Origin: Klebsiella oxytoca NBRC 105695
GTDB taxonomy: Bacteria > Pseudomonadota > Gammaproteobacteria > Enterobacterales > Enterobacteriaceae
Reading direction: 5' to 3'
DNA: 64,000 nucleotides
Assembly: GCF_001598695.1 (NCBI RefSeq)
Contig: NZ_BCZK01000004.1
Span: 186,001-250,000 of the forward strand
The position numbers and the translations under genes were made by a program. Positions 43,655 to 53,427 of the stretch are shown in pieces. Within the stretch, counting starts at the first letter, position 1, and every line of letters begins with the position of its first letter. The notes below the pieces were generated by a model, which was not told where the DNA came from, ran no database searches, and worked only from the letters and a program-made list of their open reading frames with translations.

Positions 43655-44626
43655 ATGAGTAAGATTTTTGAAGACAACTCCCTGACTATCGGCCATACGC
43701 CGCTGGTACGACTGAACCGCATCGGTAACGGGCGCATCCTGGCAAAGGTAGAATCACGTAACCCGAGCTTTAGCGTAAAATGCCGTATCGGTGCCAATAT
43801 GATTTGGGATGCCGAAAAACGCGGCGTGCTGAAACCCGGCGTTGAGCTGGTAGAACCTACCAGCGGTAATACTGGTATCGCGCTGGCCTACGTGGCGGCG
43901 GCGCGCGGTTACAAATTGACGCTGACGATGCCCGAGACGATGAGCATCGAACGCCGTAAACTGCTGAAGGCGCTGGGCGCCAATCTGGTCCTGACCGAAG
44001 GCGCAAAAGGCATGAAGGGCGCCATCCAGAAGGCCGAAGAGATCGTCGCCAGCAATCCGGAGAAATTCCTGCTGCTGCAGCAGTTTAGCAACCCGGCCAA
44101 CCCGGAAATTCACGAAAAAACCACCGGCCCGGAAATCTGGGAAGATACCGATGGTCAGGTCGACGTCTTCATCTCCGGCGTCGGTACCGGTGGTACGCTG
44201 ACCGGCGTGAGCCGCTATATCAAAGGCACCAAAGGTAAAAAAGATCTGATTACCGTTGCCGTAGAACCTACCGATTCCCCGGTTATCGCCCAGGCGCTGG
44301 CAGGCGAAGAGCTTAAGCCCGGCCCGCATAAAATTCAGGGTATTGGCGCAGGATTCATTCCCGGCAACCTGGATTTGAAACTGGTTGATAAAGTGGTAGC
44401 GATCACCAACGAGGAGGCGATCTCCACCGCACGCCGTCTGATGGAAGAGGAAGGCATTCTGGCTGGTATCTCTTCCGGCGCCGCCGTTGCCGCTGCGCTG
44501 AAGCTGCAGGAGGATGAATCCTTTACCAACAAGAATATTGTGGTTATCCTACCCTCTTCAGGTGAGCGCTATTTAAGCACTGCATTGTTTGCGGATCTGT
44601 TCACAGAGAAAGAACTGCAACAGTAA
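43655..44626 (+). CDS. cysK: Cysteine synthase A (O-acetylserine sulfhydrylase)
   Basis: 323-aa PLP enzyme making cysteine from O-acetylserine and sulfide. The PLP lysine lies in [14 protein letters not shown]; the substrate loop is [19 protein letters not shown]; the phosphate-binding glycine loop is [18 protein letters not shown]. Length equals E. coli CysK (323). The 159-bp upstream space would carry a CysB-dependent promoter, which I cannot locate exactly. Ended by a strong terminator. Confidence 0.97.
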   Translation: MSKIFEDNSLTIGHTPLVRLNRIGNGRILAKVESRNPSFSVKCRIGANMIWDAEKRGVLKPGVELVEPTSGNTGIALAYVAAARGYKLTLTMPETMSIERRKLLKALGANLVLTEGAKGMKGAIQKAEEIVASNPEKFLLLQQFSNPANPEIHEKTTGPEIWEDTDGQVDVFISGVGTGGTLTGVSRYIKGTKGKKDLITVAVEPTDSPVIAQALAGEELKPGPHKIQGIGAGFIPGNLDLKLVDKVVAITNEEAISTARRLMEEEGILAGISSGAAVAAALKLQEDESFTNKNIVVILPSSGERYLSTALFADLFTEKELQQ

Positions 44627-44648
44627 TGCCAGCTTGTTAATATCGTGT

Positions 44649-44676
44649 AAAAAAGCACCTTTTCAGGTGCTTTTTT
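44649..44676 (+). terminator. Terminator after cysK
   Basis: AAAAGCACCT-TTTC-AGGTGCTTTT stem-loop followed by more T, 23 bp after the stop codon. Confidence 0.92.
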
Positions 44677-44750
44677 GTGGCGCACATCAAACTTTTACCC
44701 CTCCTGGCATTGATTCACTTCGTTGGGTCTGGTATTTAACCAGCACATTT

Positions 44751-44767
44751 ATTTCGATGCGCGAAAT
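44751..44767. promoter_or_regulatory. Probable Mlc operator upstream of ptsH
   Basis: ATTTCGATGCGCGAAAT has perfect 6-bp arms (ATTTCG/CGAAAT) and matches the Mlc operator pattern known upstream of ptsHI in E. coli. The rest of the 331-bp region before ptsH (44677-45007) holds the pts promoters; I see no other gene in it. Confidence 0.6.
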
Positions 44768-44941
44768 TATTCCGATTGGGATTTCCATAAGCTGAATCGA
44801 TTTTATGATTTGGTTCAAGTCTTCCTTTAGCGGCATAATGTTTAATGACGTGGTAGACGTTAACGGCCTGAAGGTTTCCACAGCGATTCTCAGCTGCTGG
44901 TGCCGAAGCCGGACACGTAATGCCGGCGCTAACGATACAGG

Positions 44942-44971
44942 CTAAAGTTTGGCCGTTAGGCTAAACTTTAG
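44942..44971. promoter_or_regulatory. Inverted repeat in the ptsH upstream region
   Basis: CTAAAGTTT and AAACTTTAG form 9-bp arms with a 12-bp spacer, within a direct repetition of GGCTAAA; 37 bp upstream of the ptsH start. It may overlap the proximal promoter. Factor unknown. Confidence 0.35.
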
Positions 44972-45007
44972 GTCCACAACACTAAACCTATAAGTTGGGG
45001 AAATATA

Positions 45008-45265
45008 ATGTTCCAGCAAGAAGTTACTATTACCGCTCCGAACGGTCTGCACACCCGCCCTGCTGCTCAGTTTGTTAAAGAAGCAAAAGGCTTCACTTCT
45101 GAGATCACTGTAACCTCCAACGGCAAAAGCGCCAGCGCCAAAAGCCTGTTCAAACTGCAGACTCTGGGCCTGACCCAGGGTACCGTTGTAACTCTCTCTG
45201 CCGAAGGCGAAGATGAGCAAAAAGCAGTTGAGCATCTGGTTAAACTGATGGCTGAACTCGAGTAA
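45008..45265 (+). CDS. ptsH: Phosphocarrier protein HPr
   Basis: 85-aa cytoplasmic phosphocarrier of the sugar PTS, receiving phosphate from enzyme I and passing it to sugar-specific IIA domains. The phosphorylated His is in [11 protein letters not shown] (residue 15); Ser46 region [13 protein letters not shown] is present. Length equals E. coli HPr (85). First gene of ptsH-ptsI-crr; 44 bp before ptsI. Confidence 0.98.
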   Translation: MFQQEVTITAPNGLHTRPAAQFVKEAKGFTSEITVTSNGKSASAKSLFKLQTLGLTQGTVVTLSAEGEDEQKAVEHLVKLMAELE

Positions 45266-45309
45266 GTTCACGGGTTCTTTTTAATATCAGTCACAAGTAA
45301 GGTAGGGTT

Positions 45310-47037
45310 ATGATTTCAGGCATTTTAGCATCCCCGGGTATCGCTTTCGGCAAGGCTCTTCTGCTGAAAGAAGATGAAATTGTCATCGACCGGAAGAAAA
45401 TTTCTGCCGATAAGGTTGATCAGGAAGTTGAACGTTTTCTGAACGGCCGCACCAAGGCCTCCGCCCAGCTGGAGGTCATCAAAACCAAAGCTGGTGAAAC
45501 TTTCGGTGAAGAAAAAGAAGCCATCTTCGAAGGGCACATCATGCTGCTGGAAGATGAGGAGCTTGAGCAGGAAATCATAGCCCTGATTAAAGATAAGCAC
45601 ATGACTGCCGATGCGGCAGCCAATGAAGTTATCGAAGGTCAGGCTACTGCCCTGGAAGAACTGGACGATGAATACCTGAAAGAGCGTGCTGCTGACGTAC
45701 GCGACATCGGTAAGCGCCTGCTGCGCAACATTCTCGGCCTGGCCATCATCGATCTTAGCGCAATTCAGGATGAAGTTATCCTGGTTGCCGCAGACCTCAC
45801 CCCGTCTGAAACCGCACAGCTGAACCTGAACAAGGTGCTGGGCTTTATCACCGACGCGGGCGGCCGTACTTCCCACACCTCCATCATGGCGCGTTCTCTG
45901 GAACTGCCGGCCATCGTGGGCACCGGTAGCGTCACAAGCCAGGTGAAAAACGGCGATTATCTGATTCTCGACGCTGTAAATAACCAGGTTCTGGTTAACC
46001 CGAGCGACCAGCAGATCGAAGAGCTGCGTAACCTGCAGGCTCAGGTCGCTGAAGAGAAAGCGGAACTGGCTAAGCTGAAAGACCTGCCGGCAATTACGCT
46101 GGACGGCCATCAGGTTGAAGTTTGCGCCAATATCGGTACCGTACGCGACGTTGAAGGTGCCGAGCGTAACGGCGCAGAAGGCGTTGGTTTATATCGTACT
46201 GAATTCCTGTTCATGGACCGTGATTCGCTGCCAACTGAAGAAGAACAGTTCGCGGCTTATAAAGCAGTTGCCGAAGCATGCGGCTCTCAGGCCGTTATTG
46301 TTCGTACCATGGACATCGGCGGCGACAAAGAGCTGCCGTACATGAACTTCCCGAAAGAAGAGAACCCGTTCCTCGGCTGGCGCGCCGTGCGTATCGCCAT
46401 GGATCGCAAAGAAATTCTGCGCGACCAGGTACGTGCCATCCTGCGCGCCTCTGCTTTCGGTAAACTGCGCATCATGTTCCCGATGATCATCTCTGTTGAA
46501 GAAGTGCGTGCACTGAAAAAAGAGATCGAAATCTACAAGCAGGAACTGCGCGACGAAGGTAAAGCATTTGACGAAGCAATCGAGATTGGCGTAATGGTGG
46601 AAACCCCTGCCGCTGCGACTATTGCACGTCACTTAGCCAAAGAAGTTGATTTCTTTAGTATCGGTACCAATGATTTAACGCAGTATACTCTGGCAGTTGA
46701 CCGTGGTAATGATATGATTTCACATCTTTACCAGCCAATGTCCCCGTCTGTGCTGACGCTGATTAAGCAAGTTATTGATGCTTCTCATGCTGAAGGCAAA
46801 TGGACCGGCATGTGCGGTGAGCTTGCGGGCGATGAACGTGCTACACTTCTGTTGCTGGGTATGGGTCTGGACGAGTTCTCTATGAGCGCCATTTCCATCC
46901 CGCGCATTAAGAAGATTATTCGTAACACGAACTTCGAAGATGCGAAGGTATTAGCAGAGCAGGCTCTTGCTCAACCGACAACGGACGAGTTAATGACGCT
47001 GGTTAACAAGTTCATTGAAGAAAAAACAATCTGCTAA
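45310..47037 (+). CDS. ptsI: PTS enzyme I
   Basis: 575-aa phosphoenolpyruvate-protein phosphotransferase that starts the PTS phosphate relay. The active His lies in [17 protein letters not shown] (near residue 189). The PEP-binding domain has [55 protein letters not shown] and the conserved Cys in [10 protein letters not shown] (near 502). Length equals E. coli (575). 42 bp before crr. Confidence 0.98.
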   Translation: MISGILASPGIAFGKALLLKEDEIVIDRKKISADKVDQEVERFLNGRTKASAQLEVIKTKAGETFGEEKEAIFEGHIMLLEDEELEQEIIALIKDKHMTADAAANEVIEGQATALEELDDEYLKERAADVRDIGKRLLRNILGLAIIDLSAIQDEVILVAADLTPSETAQLNLNKVLGFITDAGGRTSHTSIMARSLELPAIVGTGSVTSQVKNGDYLILDAVNNQVLVNPSDQQIEELRNLQAQVAEEKAELAKLKDLPAITLDGHQVEVCANIGTVRDVEGAERNGAEGVGLYRTEFLFMDRDSLPTEEEQFAAYKAVAEACGSQAVIVRTMDIGGDKELPYMNFPKEENPFLGWRAVRIAMDRKEILRDQVRAILRASAFGKLRIMFPMIISVEEVRALKKEIEIYKQELRDEGKAFDEAIEIGVMVETPAAATIARHLAKEVDFFSIGTNDLTQYTLAVDRGNDMISHLYQPMSPSVLTLIKQVIDASHAEGKWTGMCGELAGDERATLLLLGMGLDEFSMSAISIPRIKKIIRNTNFEDAKVLAEQALAQPTTDELMTLVNKFIEEKTIC

Positions 47038-47079
47038 TTCACGAGATGCGCGGCCCAAATTACTGCTTAGGAGAAGATC

Positions 47080-47589
47080 ATGGGTTTGTTCGATAAATTG
47101 AAATCTCTGGTTTCTGATGACAAAAAAGACACCGGAACTATTGAGATTGTTGCCCCGCTCTCTGGCGAGATCGTCAACATCGAAGACGTGCCGGATGTAG
47201 TGTTTGCGGAAAAAATTGTGGGTGATGGCATTGCTATCAAACCTACTGGCAACAAAATGGTTGCGCCGGTAGATGGTACCATCGGTAAAATTTTTGAAAC
47301 CAACCATGCGTTTTCAATCGAATCTGATAGCGGCATCGAGCTGTTCGTTCACTTCGGTATTGATACCGTTGAACTGAAAGGCGAAGGCTTCAAACGTATC
47401 GCTGAAGAAGGCCAGCGTGTGAAAGTCGGCGACCCGGTTATCGAATTCGATCTGCCGCTGCTGGAAGAGAAAGCCAAGTCTACCCTGACTCCGGTTGTTA
47501 TCTCTAACATGGACGAGATCAAAGAGCTGATCAAACTGTCCGGTAGCGTAACCGTGGGTGAAACTCCGGTTATCCGCATCAAGAAGTAA
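47080..47589 (+). CDS. crr: Glucose-specific PTS enzyme IIA
   Basis: 169-aa IIA-Glc, which passes phosphate to glucose permease and, when unphosphorylated, causes inducer exclusion. The two active histidines are in [12 protein letters not shown] (His75 equivalent) and [17 protein letters not shown] (His90 equivalent). N-terminal amphipathic segment [15 protein letters not shown]. Length equals E. coli Crr. Last gene of the pts operon, followed by a terminator. Confidence 0.98.
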   Translation: MGLFDKLKSLVSDDKKDTGTIEIVAPLSGEIVNIEDVPDVVFAEKIVGDGIAIKPTGNKMVAPVDGTIGKIFETNHAFSIESDSGIELFVHFGIDTVELKGEGFKRIAEEGQRVKVGDPVIEFDLPLLEEKAKSTLTPVVISNMDEIKELIKLSGSVTVGETPVIRIKK

Positions 47590-47604
47590 TTCTTGCCGCA
47601 GAAG

Positions 47605-47633
47605 AATGGCGCCTCTCAGGGCGCCATTTTTTT
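47605..47633 (+). terminator. Terminator after crr
   Basis: AATGGCGCC-TCTCAG-GGCGCCATT followed by a T-run, 16 bp after crr and touching the stop of the convergent 79-aa gene. Confidence 0.9.
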
Positions 47634-47871
47634 ATCTCGCCGCTTTGAATGGCCGATAGCACTTCTCCCGTGAAAGTATTTTCATCCCCTCAGGGCCGCT
47701 TTCCAGAATCCGCTTCTCGCTATCAGAAACCTGTAAATCACACTGATATCCGCCAACGGCGCCAAATAGCGACCCCACTTCGCAAACATCCTCCAGCGCT
47801 TCGCTGCCGGTCGTCTCAAAATGGCCGACGACTCTTCCCTGCTGACGAACCACTAAACGATAGCTCTTCAT
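47632..47871 (-). CDS. Unrecognised 79-aa protein coupled to pdxK
   Basis: Small soluble protein, no signal peptide. It starts [20 protein letters not shown], a short basic beta-like stretch, has two cysteines (DVCEVGS, YQCDLQV) and a third near the end (EKCYRPF). Its ATG overlaps the pdxK stop as ATGA, a strong sign of translational coupling and hence of a real gene. E. coli K-12 has nothing comparable between pdxK and crr that I recall, but other enterics have small cytoplasmic proteins here. Function unknown; a role tied to pyridoxal metabolism is only suggested by position. Confidence 0.7.
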   Translation of the reverse strand: MKSYRLVVRQQGRVVGHFETTGSEALEDVCEVGSLFGAVGGYQCDLQVSDSEKRILESGPEGMKILSREKCYRPFKAAR

Positions 47872-48734
47872 ATCCCCTCTCCTGCCGGCGGAAGAATAAG
47901 CTCGTCGCAGCCCTGTTCATCGGTCCAGGTCATTACCGCCAGCACCCGCTGCGCGGCGGCATGAGCGGCATCACCCAGCGGTATTCCGCACACCAGGCCG
48001 CTCGCCAGCTCGGCGCAAAAAAGATCGCCCGTTCCCTTAAGGTCGGTTTCTACGCGCGGATGTTCGATCACCTCGACCGATTCTGCGCTAACCACCAGCA
48101 CGTTGATCGTGGCGCTATCCGCTCCCGGCGCGCTGGTAATAACGACCCATTTCAACGAATCCGAGAGCAGGCTGCGGGCGGCGACAATCGCCTCCTGCTG
48201 ATTATGGCAAGGCAGTCCGCTTAGCGTCTCCAGCTCAAACAGATTGGGCGTGATTCCCTGTGCCAGCGGGAGCAAATGAGTACGATAGGCTTCCGGAATC
48301 TCGGCCTTAACATAAATACCGCTATCCACATCGCCAATGACGGGATCAACGAGAATACACAGCTCGGGATGATGCTCGCGAATGCGCTGCAGCCATTGCG
48401 CAAGGCGCTTAATCTGCACCGCGCTTCCCATATAGCCGGTCGTGACCGCCCGCAACTCGCGCAGGGCGTCACGCTCCTCCAGCGCCTTTAAATAACCGGC
48501 AAACCACTCTTCCGGGATGACGCCGCCATAGTAGGTGTCATAGTGCGGAGTATTGCTGAACAGCACCGTCGGCACCGCGATAACCCGCAGGCCGTGCTGC
48601 TTTATCGCCGGTATCGCAATACTGTTTCCTACGCTGCCGTAGACCACCTGCGACTGCACGGCCACGATATCGACCTGTAGTGCCCGACTTTTATCGTTGA
48701 AGAGCACCGATTGTATTTCATCCTGCTGGCCCAT
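47868..48734 (-). CDS. pdxK: Pyridoxal/pyridoxine kinase PdxK
   Basis: 288-aa ribokinase-fold kinase that phosphorylates pyridoxine, pyridoxal and pyridoxamine (and hydroxymethylpyrimidine) in B6 salvage. Substrate region [36 protein letters not shown], and the catalytic-Asp loop [15 protein letters not shown] are clear. About five residues longer than E. coli PdxK (283). Divergent from ptsJ, a B6-linked regulator, with 83 bp between starts. Confidence 0.96.
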   Translation of the reverse strand: MGQQDEIQSVLFNDKSRALQVDIVAVQSQVVYGSVGNSIAIPAIKQHGLRVIAVPTVLFSNTPHYDTYYGGVIPEEWFAGYLKALEERDALRELRAVTTGYMGSAVQIKRLAQWLQRIREHHPELCILVDPVIGDVDSGIYVKAEIPEAYRTHLLPLAQGITPNLFELETLSGLPCHNQQEAIVAARSLLSDSLKWVVITSAPGADSATINVLVVSAESVEVIEHPRVETDLKGTGDLFCAELASGLVCGIPLGDAAHAAAQRVLAVMTWTDEQGCDELILPPAGEGI

Positions 48735-48817
48735 CCTTTCTCCCCCCCGCTGGACAGCGGGTCATACTCTGATTATCATTCGTCCTATGCTAAATTTCAT
48801 TTTGTCATAGGTCAATA

Positions 48818-50116
48818 ATGATCGTTGGAAAAACTGCCAGTGAGATCTTCGATAATATCCGCCATCTGGTGCAAAGCGGCGTACTCAAACCTGGCGATGT
48901 TTTGCCGCCGGTACGCGAACTGGCTGGCAAGCTGTCGGTTAACCGCAATACGGTCGCCGCCGCCTATAAGCGACTGGTGACCTCCGGTCTGGCCATTAGC
49001 CAGGGGCGTAACGGTACGGCCATTAAGACGCATAATACGCTTCCCGCCCTTGAAGGTGGCGATCCCTCTTCGCCGCTAAAAGATATCTCCAGCGGCAACC
49101 CCGATCCCACGCGCCTGGCGAACGTCAAAAACTACCTCAGCGCTATCGCCGCCGCTCCACGCCTGTACGGCGATGCGGCGGTTGACCCACGGCTGGCCGC
49201 GTGGGCCCATGCCTGGATGAGCAAAGATTCAGGCGTGGACGCGGAGATTAACCTCGCCAGCGGCGCTATCGATGCGCTCGAACGTCTGCTGTGCGCCCTG
49301 CTGCTGCCGGGCGATAGCGTGGCTATCGAAGATCCCTGCTTTCTCAGCAGCATTAATATGCTGCGCTATGCCGGCTTCACCCCCTCGCCGGTGCCGGTCG
49401 ACGCTGAAGGCATGCAGCCTGATGCCCTTGAGGAGGCGCTGCGCAACGGCGCCCGGGCGGTGATCATCACCCCGCGAGCACATAATCCGACGGGCTGTAG
49501 CCTTAGCGAGCCCCGCGCCCGGGCAATACGCGATATCCTGGCCCGCTATCCGCAGGTTCTGGTGATTATTGATGACCATTTCGCCCTGCTCTCCTCAACG
49601 CCCTGGCACTCTCCGCTGGCCGCCGAAAGCCGGCGCTGGGCGCTGGTACGCTCGCTGTCGAAAACCCTTGGGCCGGACATGCGTCTGGCTATCGTTGCCA
49701 GCGATTGCGAAACGTCGGCGGCGCTGCGCCTGAGGCTTAATTCCGGTAGCCAGTGGGTCAGCCATCTGCTGCAGGATCTGGTCATCGCTTGTCTTAATGA
49801 TGACGCATTTATGGCATCGCTGACGGAGAGTCGCCGCCACTATCGTCGGCAACATGAAAAGCTGATCGCCGCGCTCGCTCGCTGCGGGATAACCCACCTG
49901 ACGCCAGGAGACGGCCTGAACTTTTGGTTTCCGCTGGAGGAACCAAGCCAGCCGGTAGCGCTTCGCCTGGCGCATGCTGGCTGGCTGGTCCGCGAAGGCG
50001 AAACGTTCGGAATTCGCGCCCCTTCACACGGGCTGCGGCTGTCACTTGCTACGCTCAGCGATGAAGAAATTAATAAGCTCGCCAGTGACTTATGTCAGAT
50101 ATTACAACAACAGTGA
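48818..50116 (+). CDS. ptsJ: MocR-type regulator PtsJ
   Basis: 432-aa GntR/aminotransferase fusion. An N-terminal winged helix (PPVRELAGKLSVNRNTVAAA) is joined to a fold-type I PLP-binding domain whose lysine lies in SLSKTLGPDMRLAIV. Salmonella PtsJ, in the same place beside pdxK, is reported to repress pdxK and to sense pyridoxal phosphate; the sequence here matches it along the whole length (CFLSSINMLRYAGFTPSPVP, TPRAHNPTGCSLS). Divergent from pdxK. The downstream yfeJ start lies 15 bp after its stop. Confidence 0.93.
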   Translation: MIVGKTASEIFDNIRHLVQSGVLKPGDVLPPVRELAGKLSVNRNTVAAAYKRLVTSGLAISQGRNGTAIKTHNTLPALEGGDPSSPLKDISSGNPDPTRLANVKNYLSAIAAAPRLYGDAAVDPRLAAWAHAWMSKDSGVDAEINLASGAIDALERLLCALLLPGDSVAIEDPCFLSSINMLRYAGFTPSPVPVDAEGMQPDALEEALRNGARAVIITPRAHNPTGCSLSEPRARAIRDILARYPQVLVIIDDHFALLSSTPWHSPLAAESRRWALVRSLSKTLGPDMRLAIVASDCETSAALRLRLNSGSQWVSHLLQDLVIACLNDDAFMASLTESRRHYRRQHEKLIAALARCGITHLTPGDGLNFWFPLEEPSQPVALRLAHAGWLVREGETFGIRAPSHGLRLSLATLSDEEINKLASDLCQILQQQ

Positions 50117-50130
50117 CGGGAGTTAACGCT

Positions 50131-50838
50131 ATGCAGATCCACTTTATCGTCCATGAAGTCTTTGAAGCGCCGGGAGCTTATCTGCACTGGGCGCAGGCGC
50201 GCGGTTACGATACCAGCTGGTCGCGGGTTTATGCCGGGGATGCGCTACCGGAAAATGCTAACGCCTTTGATATGCTGGTAGTGCTGGGCGGCCCGCAATC
50301 TCCGCGTACCACCCTAGCCGAATGCCCATATTTTGATACCCACGCCGAGCAGCGTTTGATTGCGCAGGCCATTGCCGCCGGGCGGATCGTGGTGGGGATT
50401 TGTCTCGGTTCGCAGCTTATCGGCGAAGCGCTGGGCGCGCCGGTCATGCAAAGTCCGGAGAAAGAGATCGGCCACTTTCCGATAACGCTCACCACCGCCG
50501 GCCAGCAGGACGGCAAACTGGCCCATTTTGGCCCGTCGCTGGTCGTGGGCCACTGGCATAACGATATGCCTGGCCTGACGCCGGAAGCGGAAGTGCTGGC
50601 CTCCAGCGAAGGCTGCCCGCGGCAAATTGTGAAATATCGCGATCGGGTTTATGGCTTCCAGTGCCATATGGAATTTGACGCTGAGGTCATCGAACTGCTG
50701 ATCGCCCATTCACAGCAGGAGCTCAGCGCCGCCAGAGGCAGACGCTTCATCCGCAGCGAACAGGAGATGCGCGCCTGGGATTACCGCGAAATGAATCAGA
50801 AGCTGTGGACATTTCTTGATAAGCTGACGGAAAAGTAA
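50131..50838 (+). CDS. yfeJ: Class I glutamine amidotransferase-like protein YfeJ
   Basis: 235-aa cytoplasmic protein of the GATase1 family, GMP-synthase-like subgroup. The nucleophile Cys is in GICLGSQLIGEALG; the His/Glu pair is in FQCHMEFDAEVI, so the triad looks complete. Resembles Salmonella YfeJ, which sits at the same place. The start MQIHFIVHE at 50131 has GGGAG upstream; the longer frame from 50092 overlaps ptsJ. No synthetase partner is encoded next to it, so the acceptor of the amide nitrogen is unknown. Likely co-transcribed with ptsJ. Confidence 0.85.
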   Translation: MQIHFIVHEVFEAPGAYLHWAQARGYDTSWSRVYAGDALPENANAFDMLVVLGGPQSPRTTLAECPYFDTHAEQRLIAQAIAAGRIVVGICLGSQLIGEALGAPVMQSPEKEIGHFPITLTTAGQQDGKLAHFGPSLVVGHWHNDMPGLTPEAEVLASSEGCPRQIVKYRDRVYGFQCHMEFDAEVIELLIAHSQQELSAARGRRFIRSEQEMRAWDYREMNQKLWTFLDKLTEK

Positions 50839-50883
50839 GCAAAATGCTTTTATTAAAGCCCGATAATTTAAGGATCGCCTGAA

Positions 50884-51291
50884 ATGCACAATCCCAATCC
50901 GCAGCTTAAAGCCGCCATTGAAGCCTGCGATCGCGCTATCTCGCAGGAAGATTACGCGACGTTGATGGAGTATTACGCCGACGACGCCGCGCTGGTGGTC
51001 AAACCGGGCATGGTCGTCAAGGGCAAAGAAAATATCCGTAAAGCGTTTATCGCCATTGCCGACTATTTCCAGCACCGGCTGGTGGTAACGCAGGGGAAAA
51101 TGGAGATTATTGAAGGCGGCGGCAATGCGCTGGTGATCATGGAAACCCGGCTGGATATACCGACAGCGGAAGCCGGGATAACTCAGGTTACGCGCCGCGC
51201 AACCTACGTCTTTCGGCAGCAGGGCGAGCGCTGGCTGTGTACCGTTGATAACTCTTACGGTACGGATCTGCTTGACGCGCCCGAAGTTTAA
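50884..51291 (+). CDS. SnoaL/DUF4440-like NTF2-fold protein
   Basis: 135-aa protein with the cone-shaped NTF2 fold expected from its pattern: helix AAIEACDRAISQEDYATLME, then DDAALVVKPGMVVKGKENIR and a set of beta strands ending RWLCTVDNSYGTDLL. Such proteins are small ligand-binding or isomerase-like domains; the ligand cannot be deduced. It follows yfeJ by 45 bp in the same direction, with an AAGGATCG ribosome site. The stop overlaps the convergent cysM stop by four bases. Confidence 0.75.
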   Translation: MHNPNPQLKAAIEACDRAISQEDYATLMEYYADDAALVVKPGMVVKGKENIRKAFIAIADYFQHRLVVTQGKMEIIEGGGNALVIMETRLDIPTAEAGITQVTRRATYVFRQQGERWLCTVDNSYGTDLLDAPEV

Positions 51292-52199
51292 ATTCCCGCG
51301 CCCTGGGTAAAGTGCTCTTCGCCAAATACGCCGGTCGAAAGGTAGCGATCGCCGCGATCGCAAACGATCGCTACCACTACCGCGCCAGGATTTTCACGGG
51401 CAATGCGTAGCGCGCCCGCCACCGCGCCGCCTGAACTCACACCGCAGAAAATCCCTTCCTGCACCGCCAGCATCCGCATGGTGTTTTCCGCGTCCTGTTG
51501 ATGAATATCCAGCACCGCATCCACCAGCCGCGCATTAAAAATCCCCGGCATATATTCGGCAGGCCAGCGGCGAATGCCGGGAATACTGCTGCCCTCTTCC
51601 GGCTGCAGCCCCACGATGCTCACCGCTTTAGCCTGTTCGCGCAGAAAGCGGGAAACGCCGGTAATGGTGCCGGTAGTGCCCATGCTGGAGACAAAATGGG
51701 TTATCCGCCCTTCTGTCTGCCGCCAGATTTCCGGCCCGGTAGTGGTGTAGTGGGCATAGGGATTGTCCGGATTGTTGAACTGGTCCAGCAGCTTGCCTTC
51801 ACCGCGCTGGGCCATCGCCAGCGCCAGATCGCGAGCCCCTTCCATCCCCTGCTCTTTGGTGACCAGAATCAGCTCCGCCCCGTAGGCGCGCATGGCCGCA
51901 CGTCGCTCCTGGCTCATATTATCTGGCATCAGCAGCTTCATCTGATAGCCTTTAAGCGCGGCGATCATCGCCAGCGCAATGCCGGTATTGCCGCTGGTTG
52001 CTTCAATCAATACATCGCCGGGCTTAATTTCGCCGCGCTTTTCCGCTTCAACAATCATCGAAAGCGCGGCGCGATCTTTTACCGAACCGGCCGGGTTATT
52101 CCCTTCCAGTTTGACCCAGATTTCGCTGCCGTTATCTGGTCCCAGACGCTGTAGCTTCACCAGAGGCGTGTTGCCGATTGTTTGTTCTAATGTATTCAC
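51288..52199 (-). CDS. cysM: Cysteine synthase B
   Basis: 303-aa PLP enzyme that uses thiosulfate or sulfide with O-acetylserine. The start is GTG at 52199 (VNTLEQTIGNTPLVKL), giving the E. coli length; the frame is open to 52502 but that part overlaps a hairpin, a REP element and the cysA end. PLP Lys in NPAGSVKDRAALSM, substrate loop [13 protein letters not shown], glycine loop SMGTTGTITGVSRFL. The large open upstream frame is a chance extension. Same direction as cysPTWA, but a terminator lies between. Confidence 0.95.
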   Translation of the reverse strand: MNTLEQTIGNTPLVKLQRLGPDNGSEIWVKLEGNNPAGSVKDRAALSMIVEAEKRGEIKPGDVLIEATSGNTGIALAMIAALKGYQMKLLMPDNMSQERRAAMRAYGAELILVTKEQGMEGARDLALAMAQRGEGKLLDQFNNPDNPYAHYTTTGPEIWRQTEGRITHFVSSMGTTGTITGVSRFLREQAKAVSIVGLQPEEGSSIPGIRRWPAEYMPGIFNARLVDAVLDIHQQDAENTMRMLAVQEGIFCGVSSGGAVAGALRIARENPGAVVVAIVCDRGDRYLSTGVFGEEHFTQGAGI

Positions 52200-52211
52200 G
52201 GTTTTGCCCAA

Positions 52212-52241
52212 TAAAAAGGCCGGGAAGCGTTTACCCGGCCT
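52212..52241 (-). terminator. Terminator between cysA and cysM
   Basis: On the minus strand AGGCCGGG-TAAACGCTT-CCCGGCCT followed by TTTTTAT. It lies 92 bp after the cysA stop and 13 bp before the cysM start, so it separates cysPTWA from cysM at least partly. Confidence 0.75.
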
Positions 52242-52250
52242 GCAAACATC

Positions 52251-52284
52251 CCCGGATGGCGACGCAGGCGTCTTATCCGGGCTA
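52251..52284. repeat. REP (PU-type) element
   Basis: CCCGGATGGCGACGC...GCGTCTTATCCGGG is a classic enterobacterial repetitive extragenic palindrome, here between cysA and cysM. Confidence 0.85.
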
Positions 52285-52332
52285 CCCAATCCTGCCGTTG
52301 CGAAAACGGCGATAAACATGCGGATTAAGCTA

Positions 52333-53427
52333 TCAGGCCGATTCGGCCAGAGCAAGCTCCTCGCGCGGCTCAATACGCTCACGACCGTTGTACAGGCGGG
52401 CATTCTGCAAGCCGACAAACAGGCGTTCCCCGCGATACGGCGCCTCTTCGCCCTGATACACCACGGTGAGCGGTTCGTCATACCACCCGAGAGGCTGCAC
52501 AACTAATTGGGTGTAGTGGCCTTTCGGGCTCGCTTCCAGCACCTGTACCGGCAACGGTGAATCCAGGCTGGTGCGCCGGCTGATATCCACTTCCCACGGC
52601 CGCAGGAACAGATCCACCGGCCCCTGATACGCCGGGGTATAGCCTAACGGCCAGCGATGCGCGCCCACGTGAAACTGTCCGCCGCGAATGGTGCCTTTCA
52701 GGCGGTTCACTTCGCCCATAAATTCCAGTACAAAGCGGGTTGCCGGCTCGCGCCATACCCGATCGGGCGCATCCGCCTGTTCAATATTGCCCTGGCTCAT
52801 CACCACCACGCGATCCGCGACTTCGGTCGCCTCTTCCTGATCGTGGGTAACGAATACGCTGGTAAACTTTAGCTCTTCATGCAGCTGACGCAGCCAGCGT
52901 CTCAGTTCTTTACGTACCTGGGCATCCAGCGCGCCGAAAGGCTCATCCAGCAGCAGAATTTGCGGTTCGACCGCCAGCGCGCGCGCTAACGCGACGCGCT
53001 GCTTCTGTCCGCCGGAAAGCTGGGCCGGATAGCGATCGGCCAGATGCGCCAGCTGAACCATCTCCAGCAGTTTGGTAACTTTCGCTTTGATCCCGGCGGC
53101 ATTTGGCCGTTCACGCTTAGGCAGCACCGTCAGGCCGAAGGCAATGTTGTCGAACACCGTCATATGACGAAACAGCGCGTAGTGCTGAAACACAAAGCCA
53201 ACTTTACGGTCGCGAGCGTGCACCCGGCTGACGTCGGTACCGTGAAAACGAATGTGCCCGCTGGACTGATTCTCCAGCCCGGCAATGATGCGCAGCAGCG
53301 TGGTTTTCCCGGAGCCTGACGGCCCCAACAGCGCGACCATCTGTCCGGAAGGGATATCCAGCGAGATATCATTCAGCACCTGGGTGCGACCAAAAGACTT
53401 CTTAATATTGGCAATCTCAATGCTCAT
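52333..53427 (-). CDS. cysA: Sulfate/thiosulfate ABC transporter ATPase CysA
   Basis: 364-aa ATP-binding subunit of the CysPTWA importer. Walker [14 protein letters not shown]-loop [15 protein letters not shown] signature [15 protein letters not shown], Walker [14 protein letters not shown]-loop [13 protein letters not shown]. The C-terminal TOBE-like regulatory part follows. Its start overlaps the cysW stop by 11 bases. Last gene of cysP-cysT-cysW-cysA. Confidence 0.97.
   Translation of the reverse strand: MSIEIANIKKSFGRTQVLNDISLDIPSGQMVALLGPSGSGKTTLLRIIAGLENQSSGHIRFHGTDVSRVHARDRKVGFVFQHYALFRHMTVFDNIAFGLTVLPKRERPNAAGIKAKVTKLLEMVQLAHLADRYPAQLSGGQKQRVALARALAVEPQILLLDEPFGALDAQVRKELRRWLRQLHEELKFTSVFVTHDQEEATEVADRVVVMSQGNIEQADAPDRVWREPATRFVLEFMGEVNRLKGTIRGGQFHVGAHRWPLGYTPAYQGPVDLFLRPWEVDISRRTSLDSPLPVQVLEASPKGHYTQLVVQPLGWYDEPLTVVYQGEEAPYRGERLFVGLQNARLYNGRERIEPREELALAESA

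Noticed and set aside
52200..52502. N-terminal extension of CysM to 404 residues
   Set aside because: The extra frame passes through a terminator, a REP element and the 3' end of cysA; the GTG at 52199 gives the normal family length.
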